DNA of 64,000 nucleotides from Bacteroidales bacterium (lineage in GTDB: Bacteria > Bacteroidota > Bacteroidia > Bacteroidales > F082): NCBI GenBank assembly GCA_017531225.1, contig JAFXLL010000010.1, positions 496,001 through 560,000 of the forward strand, read 5' to 3'. This document shows, one piece after another, positions 45,470-52,989 of this stretch. The position numbers and the translations under genes were made by a program. Under the pieces are notes generated by a model that was given only the letters and a program-made list of their open reading frames with translations, searched no databases and was not told where the DNA came from. The stretch's first letter is position 1. Every line of letters begins with the position of its first letter.

Positions 45470-48327
45470 GGATTGATGATGATTTTTTGGGTTGTTTCAC
45501 CAATGGTAATAAAGTAAAAGCCTTGGTTTAAGTCACGCATATCTATTTGCTGATTATCAGATGAAATATTACCCGATTTTACCGTTTGTCCCAAGAGGTT
45601 GGTGATACGGTATTCTGTTTGCCCCTGTAGAGACGGTGCATGCACCGTCTCTACGTACAATATGCCCTTGGTCGGATTGGGATAAACAGCAAACGATGCC
45701 TCGGCGTTTTCATCTACCTCCATGTGAATCGTGTTGTAAATGGCATCGCAATCCTCCTCGCCGGTATTGAGAACCAATTCTCCGTCCTGCCAATAGCAGC
45801 GCAAGCCATCCACCTCATAGTCCTTGGCCATGGGCGTTTCGGGGAAGAAACTCTTCGTGTGGCCGATGCCACAGATGATATCGCCCGTAAAGAGGTGGCT
45901 GGGATCACTCACGCTGAGCACCCTATAGGTCTCGCTCTTGTAGGTAACCGTATGCGCTGCATCCACATGCACCGTAATGGTGTACCATCCCCCATCAATC
46001 ACCCATTCGTCGCCCACATCGGCACCGAAGTCATAGAGCAGCGTGAACTCCTCCGTCTCCTTGTTCCACCAATAGATCTTATCGCCATCCTCGTAGATGT
46101 ACTCGTGATTGATCCATTCCGTCTTGTCATACATGGTGTTGGTTTCCACAATAATCTTGGCGCGCCTGCTGTTGATGGCAGTATCCGCCGCATATTCCAA
46201 ATGCTGGTAGGTAACGTCACCCGTGACATGTTTGATCTCATAATACCATTCAGTGCCTCGGGGGAAGATTTCAACATACGGTTCCGCTGCGGTGATATTG
46301 ATACGGTAATAGAAATTCTGGTTGAAGTCCAACATCATTTTAGTTGTGAACGTTGCCGTGATTTCCTGACCTGTATAAATGGTGTCGTTGCCCACGAGAA
46401 TCCATTGACCGCCATCATAGTCTTGTTCGTTTTCGAGATAATATCTCCTGCCATTCGCCATAAAGGCAAGCTCCATCCCTGGCAGAGGAATGTATCCGGT
46501 GTGTGGCATTGGAGCATCAACAATGGTTCCCGTCAAGGTGGTTTCCTCATCCGTGTCCATCTCCACCAACTCGACGACATTCACCTCTTCGCCAGGCATA
46601 TCATAACGAAGGTGACGTATCCCTTTGATATCCACGTGCATGCCTTCCCTGAAAAGATCGTTGTTGATGAACGTGTCTTTGTAAAGTTGGCCGTTGCGCA
46701 TCAGATAAAAAGGAGTGGGAAACGTGAAATCACCCCATAGATAAGTCAGGAAATGTTGGTTCTCATCCTCTTCACAAGGGCAGGAAAGGCAGGGTGGATC
46801 CCAATAATTCGTGGTCAACGTACCGCCCTCCAATTGGAAGGTGTAGTCCATAAATGGTCGTATGTCAACCAATTCCATCCCATAAAACTGGTTTGCATAT
46901 TGATCGGTTTGGATACCGCAATGTCCGATGAAAGTATGCGGCAGACATCCCGCATTTAATGTCACGCCATTGAAGGTAAGCGGGAATTCTTGCTGTTCGC
47001 CATTGATGGTAATGTAATAAGTCTGATAAGGAGGATTTTTAGTTGTGATAATCACTTTATTATTGTCACTGTGCGCTTCAAGCGTTGCGTTGATGGCATC
47101 GTAATAGTGTGCAGTAGTCTGCTGGATATCAAGCACATTTTGCGAATCTCCCGCATAGTCATGCATCTCTCTGATGGTTCCAAACGCACCGATAGTGGCT
47201 CCCATGGGGATGGTGTCGTAACGCACGATGAGTCGGCTCAAATCGGTAGGATCGGGGCGGAAGCCATCCACTGTGACAGGATAGATATGATCGTCATCCA
47301 CCCTAATGGCCTGTCCAGCACCGTGGGGATAATTACCAAAGGCAAAAGCCTCTTGTAAAACAACGACTTCGCCTTCGATGTAATGGATATCGTTGGTATT
47401 AAAGACGCTTTTCATGCGAGCGCCATGACCGCCAAAGTACAAATGTCCGTCGCGACCTTTATAAATGGAGCCGTCGCCCATGCCGCCAGGTGCAGGAGAA
47501 TAGAGTGGCAGTGCCTCGCCGTATTCATAGAATGTCTCACCATGGTCGGCAGAATAACGCAACACTGTGTATTCGCCTACATTGTGAAGGTCGTAGATGA
47601 TGCCGTTGTCGGCCACGGTGAACCGCCTGTCGGGAACGAGATACAAGCCTGGTTGTTGCTGGAATTGTCCGTAACCGCCAGCCACCACATTGCCTTCGGG
47701 ATCCAACTCCATGTGGTAAATCAAAGCGCCTTCAATCAGCCAAGTCCAGTTGTCAATGTCATTAAAATTAGCGGTATAGATGCCTAATTCATAAATTGGA
47801 ACCGCATTGGTTATGCTGATATAAACATTTCCAGCATGGTCGGCGAGGATGCTGCCGAAAACCATGTCCTGCAGGAAACTGATGCTAGTCTCATTCCACG
47901 ATTCGCCGCCGTTCAAGGTCCAGAAGAACTTTTCATTATTGACCATGACGATAGTATCGTTGGATAGCGAATACATTCCTTCTACCCAGTTGGTAGAGAT
48001 ACCCGATGCCTGCTCCTGCCAAGTGTTGCCGTTGTTGTCGGAATAGCAGAGTTTGTGGCTGTTATCATTGAAAATGAAGATGCGGTTATTGTCGTTGATT
48101 GTAAAATGTTTTGAATTGACATAGCTCAAATCGTAGTTTAGTTGCCATGTCGCACCTTCGTCCTGGGAGCGATGGACGCCGCTATAGCCCCAGTTGCTGA
48201 AAATACTGCCGTCGGCAGAGACGCCAAGGAATTGGCCTTCCATTTCAATGGGTTTCCAGACGTTTTGTGCCGTCAGGCCGCTGAGGAAGCCTAGGCAGAG
48301 AATCATGATAAAAATTAGTTTTTTCAT
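45466..48327 (-). CDS. T9SS-exported BNR/sortilin-like protein, 953 aa
   Basis: The signal peptide (KKLIFIMILCLGFLSGLTAQ) is followed by about 300 residues of beta-propeller-like BNR units (HRSQDEGATWQ, CYSDNNGNTWQ, TLNGGESWNE, YSADHGETFYE). A middle region of unknown type has a PCLSCPCEED cluster. From about residue 690 begins a module shared with the 49925 and 52986 genes (EWYYEI, TYQHLEY, KIYWWNKE, LLYDFGA, GIGHTKSFFPE, GLRCYWQDGEL, GEEDCDAIY). The last 80 residues are a T9SS type A sorting domain (VYPNPTKGILYVE, ITNLLGQTVKSG, DMRDLNQGFYFI). A palindromic repeat is inserted in frame in that domain. The protein is probably exported across the outer membrane and anchored to the surface. Confidence 0.92.
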   Translation of the reverse strand: MKKLIFIMILCLGFLSGLTAQNVWKPIEMEGQFLGVSADGSIFSNWGYSGVHRSQDEGATWQLNYDLSYVNSKHFTINDNNRIFIFNDNSHKLCYSDNNGNTWQEQASGISTNWVEGMYSLSNDTIVMVNNEKFFWTLNGGESWNETSISFLQDMVFGSILADHAGNVYISITNAVPIYELGIYTANFNDIDNWTWLIEGALIYHMELDPEGNVVAGGYGQFQQQPGLYLVPDRRFTVADNGIIYDLHNVGEYTVLRYSADHGETFYEYGEALPLYSPAPGGMGDGSIYKGRDGHLYFGGHGARMKSVFNTNDIHYIEGEVVVLQEAFAFGNYPHGAGQAIRVDDDHIYPVTVDGFRPDPTDLSRLIVRYDTIPMGATIGAFGTIREMHDYAGDSQNVLDIQQTTAHYYDAINATLEAHSDNNKVIITTKNPPYQTYYITINGEQQEFPLTFNGVTLNAGCLPHTFIGHCGIQTDQYANQFYGMELVDIRPFMDYTFQLEGGTLTTNYWDPPCLSCPCEEDENQHFLTYLWGDFTFPTPFYLMRNGQLYKDTFINNDLFREGMHVDIKGIRHLRYDMPGEEVNVVELVEMDTDEETTLTGTIVDAPMPHTGYIPLPGMELAFMANGRRYYLENEQDYDGGQWILVGNDTIYTGQEITATFTTKMMLDFNQNFYYRINITAAEPYVEIFPRGTEWYYEIKHVTGDVTYQHLEYAADTAINSRRAKIIVETNTMYDKTEWINHEYIYEDGDKIYWWNKETEEFTLLYDFGADVGDEWVIDGGWYTITVHVDAAHTVTYKSETYRVLSVSDPSHLFTGDIICGIGHTKSFFPETPMAKDYEVDGLRCYWQDGELVLNTGEEDCDAIYNTIHMEVDENAEASFAVYPNPTKGILYVETVHAPSLQGQTEYRITNLLGQTVKSGNISSDNQQIDMRDLNQGFYFITIGETTQKIIINP
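45627..45654. repeat. 28-bp perfect palindrome inside a coding region
   Basis: GTAGAGACGGTGCA is followed at once by its exact reverse complement. GTAGAGACG-type palindromes are dispersed elements in Bacteroidetes, usually intergenic. Here it is read through in frame, adding about ten residues (VHAPSLQGQ) between GILYVE and YRITNLLGQ of the sorting domain, where the two related proteins are shorter. Confidence 0.85.
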
Positions 48328-48343
48328 ATTATTAAATTTTAAA

Positions 48344-48385
48344 TTCTTTCTTCTTACTTCTGACTTCTGTCTTCTGTCTTCTTTT
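48344..48385. repeat. 7-bp tandem repeat, six imperfect units
   Basis: On the plus strand the units read TTCTTTC, TTCTTAC, TTCTGAC, TTCTGTC, TTCTGTC and TTCTTTT. In the mRNA of the BNR gene they are GAAGACA-like and lie just upstream of its start codon, beginning at the stop of the preceding regulator gene. Confidence 0.7.
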
Positions 48386-49739
48386 ATTCTATTTCATTGA
48401 TAATTTCTTCAAAACTGCGATCGTCCTGGGCGCCATCCATCTTCTCCTGCTTGATGCGGTATTTGCGGCGGGCGTAGGAGTTGGTCTGCAAATTCATCAT
48501 GATGGAGATCACCTGGTTGCTGAAGCCTTGGCGGGTCAGGCTGCAGATCTGCAAATCGGTCTTGGTCAAAGTGGGATAACGCTCCAATAGTTTTTGGGTG
48601 AAATCGCTATAAACCAAGTCGATAAGCTCAAGATAATCATTCCATTCCGTCTCCACGAGATTGAAGTCCACGGTATTCCCGGTGACTTTCTCCGAGAGGG
48701 CCAACGCCGTCACAAATACCTTGTTTTTCTTCATGGCCACATCGAATTGACGTTGGCTCTCCTCCCCTTTTAGCTTGTCTTTCAACGTTTTCTGCCGAAG
48801 GAGCAACAGTGTCACCACCAAGGCCACGGCCAACAGCACCAATGCTAAATAAAGGTAAAGTGATTGCAGTTTGTGTTCCGACAGAAGTGTGTTCCTCTGA
48901 AGCTGAAGGTCGTAATCCCTCTTGATGTGTTGCATCTCCTCGATGTGCTGCTCAGCATGGGCCTGCATCAGGTTCTCGTTGTACTGTTCGCAACATTGCA
49001 AGGCCTTGTGATAGTCGTTTTGCAGCTCATAGATCTGGTAAAGACCCTGATAGGCCGGCATCCTGACGCCTGCTTTCTCGCTCTCTGTAGCCAAGTTCAG
49101 GTGCTCGATGGCAAGTTTGTCATTCTCGATATAATAATAAGCCATACCTAAAGTCAAATGGCAAAGGTCGGCACGTGCTCCATGCTCCAAGGCCTCGCTC
49201 ACCAACTCGACCACCTTGTTGTATTCGCCTCGTTCCATATACACGTCGCGACAGAGTTCAAGCAGGATGTCTATCGACAACTTCTTGCTACTCTGGGTTT
49301 TAGCGATCTCAAAAGCCTCTTTGTAATACTGTTCGGCCTCGTCCACACGGTGCAATGAAGCCGCCACCCGACCAGCGTTTTGCAAGGCGCTCATTAGCAG
49401 CACGTTACCGGGCAATTGGCGGAATAGTTCAATGGCTTCCTTATGCAGCTCAAGGGCATCCTCTTTCATACCGTGTTTCCAATAGCGGGTTCCCAATTGA
49501 TCCTTGATCTGCCCTTTAAGGCGTTTCACGTCGAAAGCCTCTTGGTTGCAGCGGTCAAGAACAAGAAGGGCTTGGTTGAAAGTCTCGGCCGCGGCTATTG
49601 AGTTTTCGGGGGATAGCTCAAGGCCCTCCTGATACAAGGCGTTGGCTTTTTCAAGCTTGTTGGTATTGGATTGGCAGGCGCAAAAAAAGGATGCCGCCAG
49701 AAGGATTATAGGGATGATATGTTGTTTCGTTCTAACCAT
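48384..49739 (-). CDS. TPR-transmembrane-HTH regulator, 451 aa
   Basis: The N-terminus is a lipoprotein-like signal (IIPIILLAASFFCACQ). TPR-like helices follow to about residue 240 (ALELHKEAIELFRQ, EAEQYYKEAFEIAK, LGMAYYYIENDKLAIEHL). After a coiled stretch there is one membrane segment (YLYLALVLLAVALVVTLLLL, about residues 293-312). The C-terminal part has a LuxR-like helix-turn-helix (TKTDLQICSLTRQGFSNQVI) and ends FEEIINEI. This layout fits a periplasmic sensor with a cytoplasmic DNA-binding end, a common one-component type in Bacteroidetes. A paralogue (51643-52989) sits 3 kb away. The neighbouring T9SS cargo genes are plausible targets, which is inference from position. A promoter lies directly before the start. 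Confidence 0.85.
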   Translation of the reverse strand: MVRTKQHIIPIILLAASFFCACQSNTNKLEKANALYQEGLELSPENSIAAAETFNQALLVLDRCNQEAFDVKRLKGQIKDQLGTRYWKHGMKEDALELHKEAIELFRQLPGNVLLMSALQNAGRVAASLHRVDEAEQYYKEAFEIAKTQSSKKLSIDILLELCRDVYMERGEYNKVVELVSEALEHGARADLCHLTLGMAYYYIENDKLAIEHLNLATESEKAGVRMPAYQGLYQIYELQNDYHKALQCCEQYNENLMQAHAEQHIEEMQHIKRDYDLQLQRNTLLSEHKLQSLYLYLALVLLAVALVVTLLLLRQKTLKDKLKGEESQRQFDVAMKKNKVFVTALALSEKVTGNTVDFNLVETEWNDYLELIDLVYSDFTQKLLERYPTLTKTDLQICSLTRQGFSNQVISIMMNLQTNSYARRKYRIKQEKMDGAQDDRSFEEIINEIE

Positions 49740-49743
49740 GTTG

Positions 49744-49773
49744 CAAAGTTAGTCCGAAAAAACGGTTTGTCAA
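49744..49773 (-). promoter_or_regulatory. Promoter for the TPR-HTH gene, possibly leaderless
   Basis: Reading the minus strand, TTGAC (TTG at 49771-49773) is followed after 19 bp by TAACTTTG (49744-49751), then CAAC and the ATG at 49739. Transcription would start at or next to the start codon, so the mRNA may lack a leader. The rest of the 185-bp gap (49774-49924) is AT-rich with nothing recognisable. Confidence 0.7.
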
Positions 49774-49924
49774 GGGTTTTGGATGGAATAGCTATCAGAA
49801 AGTTATAAAAATTTAAAATAAATTATTGTTAATCAATAATATCTAAAAACGCATAGCTATGTGATAGCTATTAGAAAAGTATTCTCTTCAACCACAATCG
49901 AAGAACCGGATCCCCTAATATATT

Positions 49925-51628
49925 TTATTGATTTACAACAAATTTAATTGATAAATAATTGCATTTCAAGAGATAAAAACCGTTGGATAATCTCGATATG
50001 TCAATGGGTTGACCGTTGAGTGTACCCGACATCACCGTCTGACCCATCAAGTTAACAATCTGGTATTCGCCTTGTCCGTGCTCAACAAACAGAATGCCGT
50101 TAGTAGGATTCGGATAGACCACTAGACCCGACTCCGACAAGGATTCGTCCACGCCATGATGATATTGTTCATAGATCTCATCACAGTCCATTTCACCATA
50201 TTTGAAAACAAGATTTCCCTCCTGCCAATAGCAACGAATGCCTTCAACACGGTAATCCTTGCCATGCGACATCAGCCTTTCGGGGAAGAAACTGGTTAGG
50301 TGACCGACACCGCAAACGATACTCCCGCTAAACAGGCCATTCACATCGCTCACTTGAAGCATTCGATAGTACTTGCCTTCATATTCAAAGATTTCCACCT
50401 CATCCACATGCATCGTCAGGCTTTGTGTACCCACCTTGATCTCCCATGAATCACCCGCTTGTGCGGCAAAATCATACAGTATGGTGAACAACAGCAGCTC
50501 CTTGTTCCACCAATATACCTTATTATCCCTTTCGTAGATGTATTCATGAGTCACTTCTTTTTGAGATTTCTTATCATAAATTTGGTTAGTGCGAACAATA
50601 ATTTTTGGCCGCTCGTTTCCGATAGTGGTATCGGCAAGATACTCAAGATGTTGATAAGTAATACTGCCGTTTTCGTTGACGATTTCATAGTACCATTCCT
50701 CCCAGCAAGGAAGTGGCTGAATGTTGGTGCAATCACGCCAACCCCTAGCGTTTTGATAGGCCTCAACAGATCCTTGTGGAACATAAATCGTGAGGTTAAT
50801 GAAATTACTGAAATCTGGAAACGCACCCAGATCGATCAACGGAGGAATAGGATTGAAAGAATAAATCTTATCTAAATTGTCAGTATAGCAAAACGCATTA
50901 CTCACAATGTAGGACACCGTTTCGGATAGCACTAACTCTCGAAGGTATGGATTAAAGCCAAAAGCCTCAAACCAAATCGTATCAATAGAGTTTGGGATGA
51001 CAATTTTCTTAAAACAGCAATGCGAAAAAGCATAGTCCCCTATTACCTCCACTGAATTCGGAAGCACCAACGAAGAAGTGTCAAGACAACCGAAAAACGC
51101 CCCATAACCAATGGTTTTCACATTCGCCGGAATGGAAGGCATATGGGATAAACATTCCCCAAAAGCCCATTTACCAATAATTACCACATCGTCAGGAATA
51201 ACTGAATTGTTACACCCCACCGCCAATGTAGCCGTCCTTTCGTCCACAATGCATTTGCCTTGGGCATGATACACTGGATTGTTATCGTCAACAACGATCG
51301 TATCTAATGTCGTACCCGCAAAAGGATTGATGCCGTCGCCGATATTTGTCAAAGAGGCCGGCACATATAGCCCAGTAAGTTGTCCACAATGCCAAAAAGC
51401 ATAAGAAGCAACCGTAGTGACCGCATATTCAACACCGTCATAAATGACTGTGGCGGGAATGTTCAAATCACCCTGAAACTCCTCCCCGTCAACAGATCCT
51501 TCAAGACAAACTTCAGGAGGATTGGAGCTGACAATGGAATACAAAAGGTTTCCAGCCTCAAAATCATAGGCTAAGGCTCTGGTTGTTAGGCAAGACATAA
51601 ATGCCATTACAAATAATAATCGTTTCAT
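49925..51628 (-). CDS. T9SS-exported BspA-like leucine-rich repeat protein, 567 aa
   Basis: The ATG at 51626-51628 gives a clean signal peptide (MKRLLFVMAFMSCLTTRALA); a TTG two codons earlier is possible but unlikely. Residues about 60-290 are LRR_5/BspA-type repeats (TTVASYAFWHCGQLTGLYVP, VIGDYAFSHCCFKKIVIP, IWFEAFGFNPYLRELVL). The module shared with the 45466 and 52986 proteins starts at about residue 308 (EEWYYEIVNENG, TYQHLEY, KVYWWNKE, GVGHLTSFFPE, GIRCYWQEGN). The end is a T9SS sorting domain (VYPNPTNGILFVE, QIVNLMGQTVMSG, DISRLSNGFYLL). The start is 14 bp after the stop of the regulator upstream. Probably surface anchored; BspA-like repeats in other species bind host or bacterial surfaces. 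Confidence 0.92.
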   Translation of the reverse strand: MKRLLFVMAFMSCLTTRALAYDFEAGNLLYSIVSSNPPEVCLEGSVDGEEFQGDLNIPATVIYDGVEYAVTTVASYAFWHCGQLTGLYVPASLTNIGDGINPFAGTTLDTIVVDDNNPVYHAQGKCIVDERTATLAVGCNNSVIPDDVVIIGKWAFGECLSHMPSIPANVKTIGYGAFFGCLDTSSLVLPNSVEVIGDYAFSHCCFKKIVIPNSIDTIWFEAFGFNPYLRELVLSETVSYIVSNAFCYTDNLDKIYSFNPIPPLIDLGAFPDFSNFINLTIYVPQGSVEAYQNARGWRDCTNIQPLPCWEEWYYEIVNENGSITYQHLEYLADTTIGNERPKIIVRTNQIYDKKSQKEVTHEYIYERDNKVYWWNKELLLFTILYDFAAQAGDSWEIKVGTQSLTMHVDEVEIFEYEGKYYRMLQVSDVNGLFSGSIVCGVGHLTSFFPERLMSHGKDYRVEGIRCYWQEGNLVFKYGEMDCDEIYEQYHHGVDESLSESGLVVYPNPTNGILFVEHGQGEYQIVNLMGQTVMSGTLNGQPIDISRLSNGFYLLKCNYLSIKFVVNQ

Positions 51629-51642
51629 ATTCAAATAGTTAT

Positions 51643-52989
51643 TTAAATTTCACTGATAATTTCCTCAAAACTTCGCTCATCTTGCAAGCCGTTCATCTTT
51701 TCCTGCTTGATACGTGACTTGCGACGGGCATACGAGGCGGATTGCATGTTCATGATGATGGCCAGCACCTGGTTGCTGAAGCCTTGTTTGGTGAGGCAGC
51801 AGATCTGCAAGTCGCCCTGGGTCAAAGAAGGATATTTGGCCAACAGCTTAGTGGTAAAGCCGTCATACACCATGTCGATCAATTTCATGAAATCGGCCCA
51901 ATCCTCCTCTTTCAGGTTGAAGTCGAGCGACGAGGCGGTAATTTGTTCGGACAATGACAAAGCCGTCAGATAAACCTTGTTTTTCTTCAGCGCCAGTTCC
52001 AATTGGTTTTTGGATTCCATGGCTTTCAGTTTCTCCCTCAGCGACTTCTGACGCAGCAGCAACAGCGTGACGGCCAACGCCACAACAAGTGCAACGAGAA
52101 CACTATAGAGATAGAGATTTCTCAACTTTTGCTCCGATTGAAGTTGGTTTTCCTGCATCTTTAAGTCGTATTCAGCCTTGATGCGCTCCACTTCCTCCCG
52201 TTTGAACACTTGCTCATCCTGCATCATGTTTTCAACGAAAAGTTCATGACACTCAAGCGATCGCACATAATCGCCGGCCGACTGATAAATCACATACATG
52301 CCTTGATAGGCTGACATGCGTACGCTGGCTTTTTCGCTTTGCGCAGCTTCGCTAAGAAAAGCCAAAGCTTCGTTATCCTCGCCAAGGTAATAATGCGCCA
52401 AGCCAATGATTAAATGGCAAAATCCCGGATCCGCACCTCCTTTTAGCGCTATTTGAGCATTTTCAATCGCTTTTTGGTAGTCACCGCTTTCCAGATAGAG
52501 ATCGTGACTGGTTTCCATGAGCAATTCGTTACAGAAAGCAGTGTCGTTGAGGTTTTTCGCAATTTGCCATGCTTCATCGTAATAAACTTGAGCCTCGTTG
52601 ACGCATTGCAGCGATGCTTTTACGCGGCCACAGTTCCTCAATGCAGTCATCAGCAGCGTTGGCTCGTCAAGCTCACGTAGTAAAGCCACCGCATCAAGAT
52701 GCAACTCCAGCGACTCCTTGTTAAGATCGTGTTTCCAATACATCGCACCAAGATTGTCCTCGATTTGGGCTTTCAGTCGATTCACCTCGTTACTTTGGGC
52801 GGTACAACGATTGATAGCGAGCAAGGCGTCACTAAAAGCTTCTGTGGCAGCTTCGTTGTTAGCAGCAGCACGTAGTTCCAAACCTGCTTGGAAAGAGGCA
52901 TTGGCTTCTTTCAGGTAACGGGCTTCGTGATGGCAAGCTTGACAGGTGGCCAGCAACATGATTGCTACTATGAGAAAACGAGGCCTCAC
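51643..52989 (-). CDS. TPR-transmembrane-HTH regulator, paralogue, 448 aa
   Basis: It starts with GTG at 52987-52989, overlapping the TGA of the upstream cargo gene by 4 nt (GTGA), which suggests coupled translation. The lipoprotein-like signal (FLIVAIMLLATCQAC) is followed by TPR-like helices (ALLAINRCTAQ, YQKAIENAQIALKGG, LIIGLAHYYLGEDNEAL), a membrane segment (SVLVALVVALAVTLLLL) and the LuxR-like HTH (TQGDLQICCLTKQGFSNQVL), ending FEEIISEI. It aligns along its whole length with the 48384 protein. It sits between two cargo genes in one apparent transcript. Sensing through the TPR part and control of the neighbours is inference. Confidence 0.85.
   Translation of the reverse strand: MRPRFLIVAIMLLATCQACHHEARYLKEANASFQAGLELRAAANNEAATEAFSDALLAINRCTAQSNEVNRLKAQIEDNLGAMYWKHDLNKESLELHLDAVALLRELDEPTLLMTALRNCGRVKASLQCVNEAQVYYDEAWQIAKNLNDTAFCNELLMETSHDLYLESGDYQKAIENAQIALKGGADPGFCHLIIGLAHYYLGEDNEALAFLSEAAQSEKASVRMSAYQGMYVIYQSAGDYVRSLECHELFVENMMQDEQVFKREEVERIKAEYDLKMQENQLQSEQKLRNLYLYSVLVALVVALAVTLLLLRQKSLREKLKAMESKNQLELALKKNKVYLTALSLSEQITASSLDFNLKEEDWADFMKLIDMVYDGFTTKLLAKYPSLTQGDLQICCLTKQGFSNQVLAIIMNMQSASYARRKSRIKQEKMNGLQDERSFEEIISEI

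Noticed and set aside
45319-45531. Plus-strand frame with CEERQRRSNP and DCFAALAMT
   Set aside because: This is the familiar artificial translation of the dispersed palindrome, not a gene.
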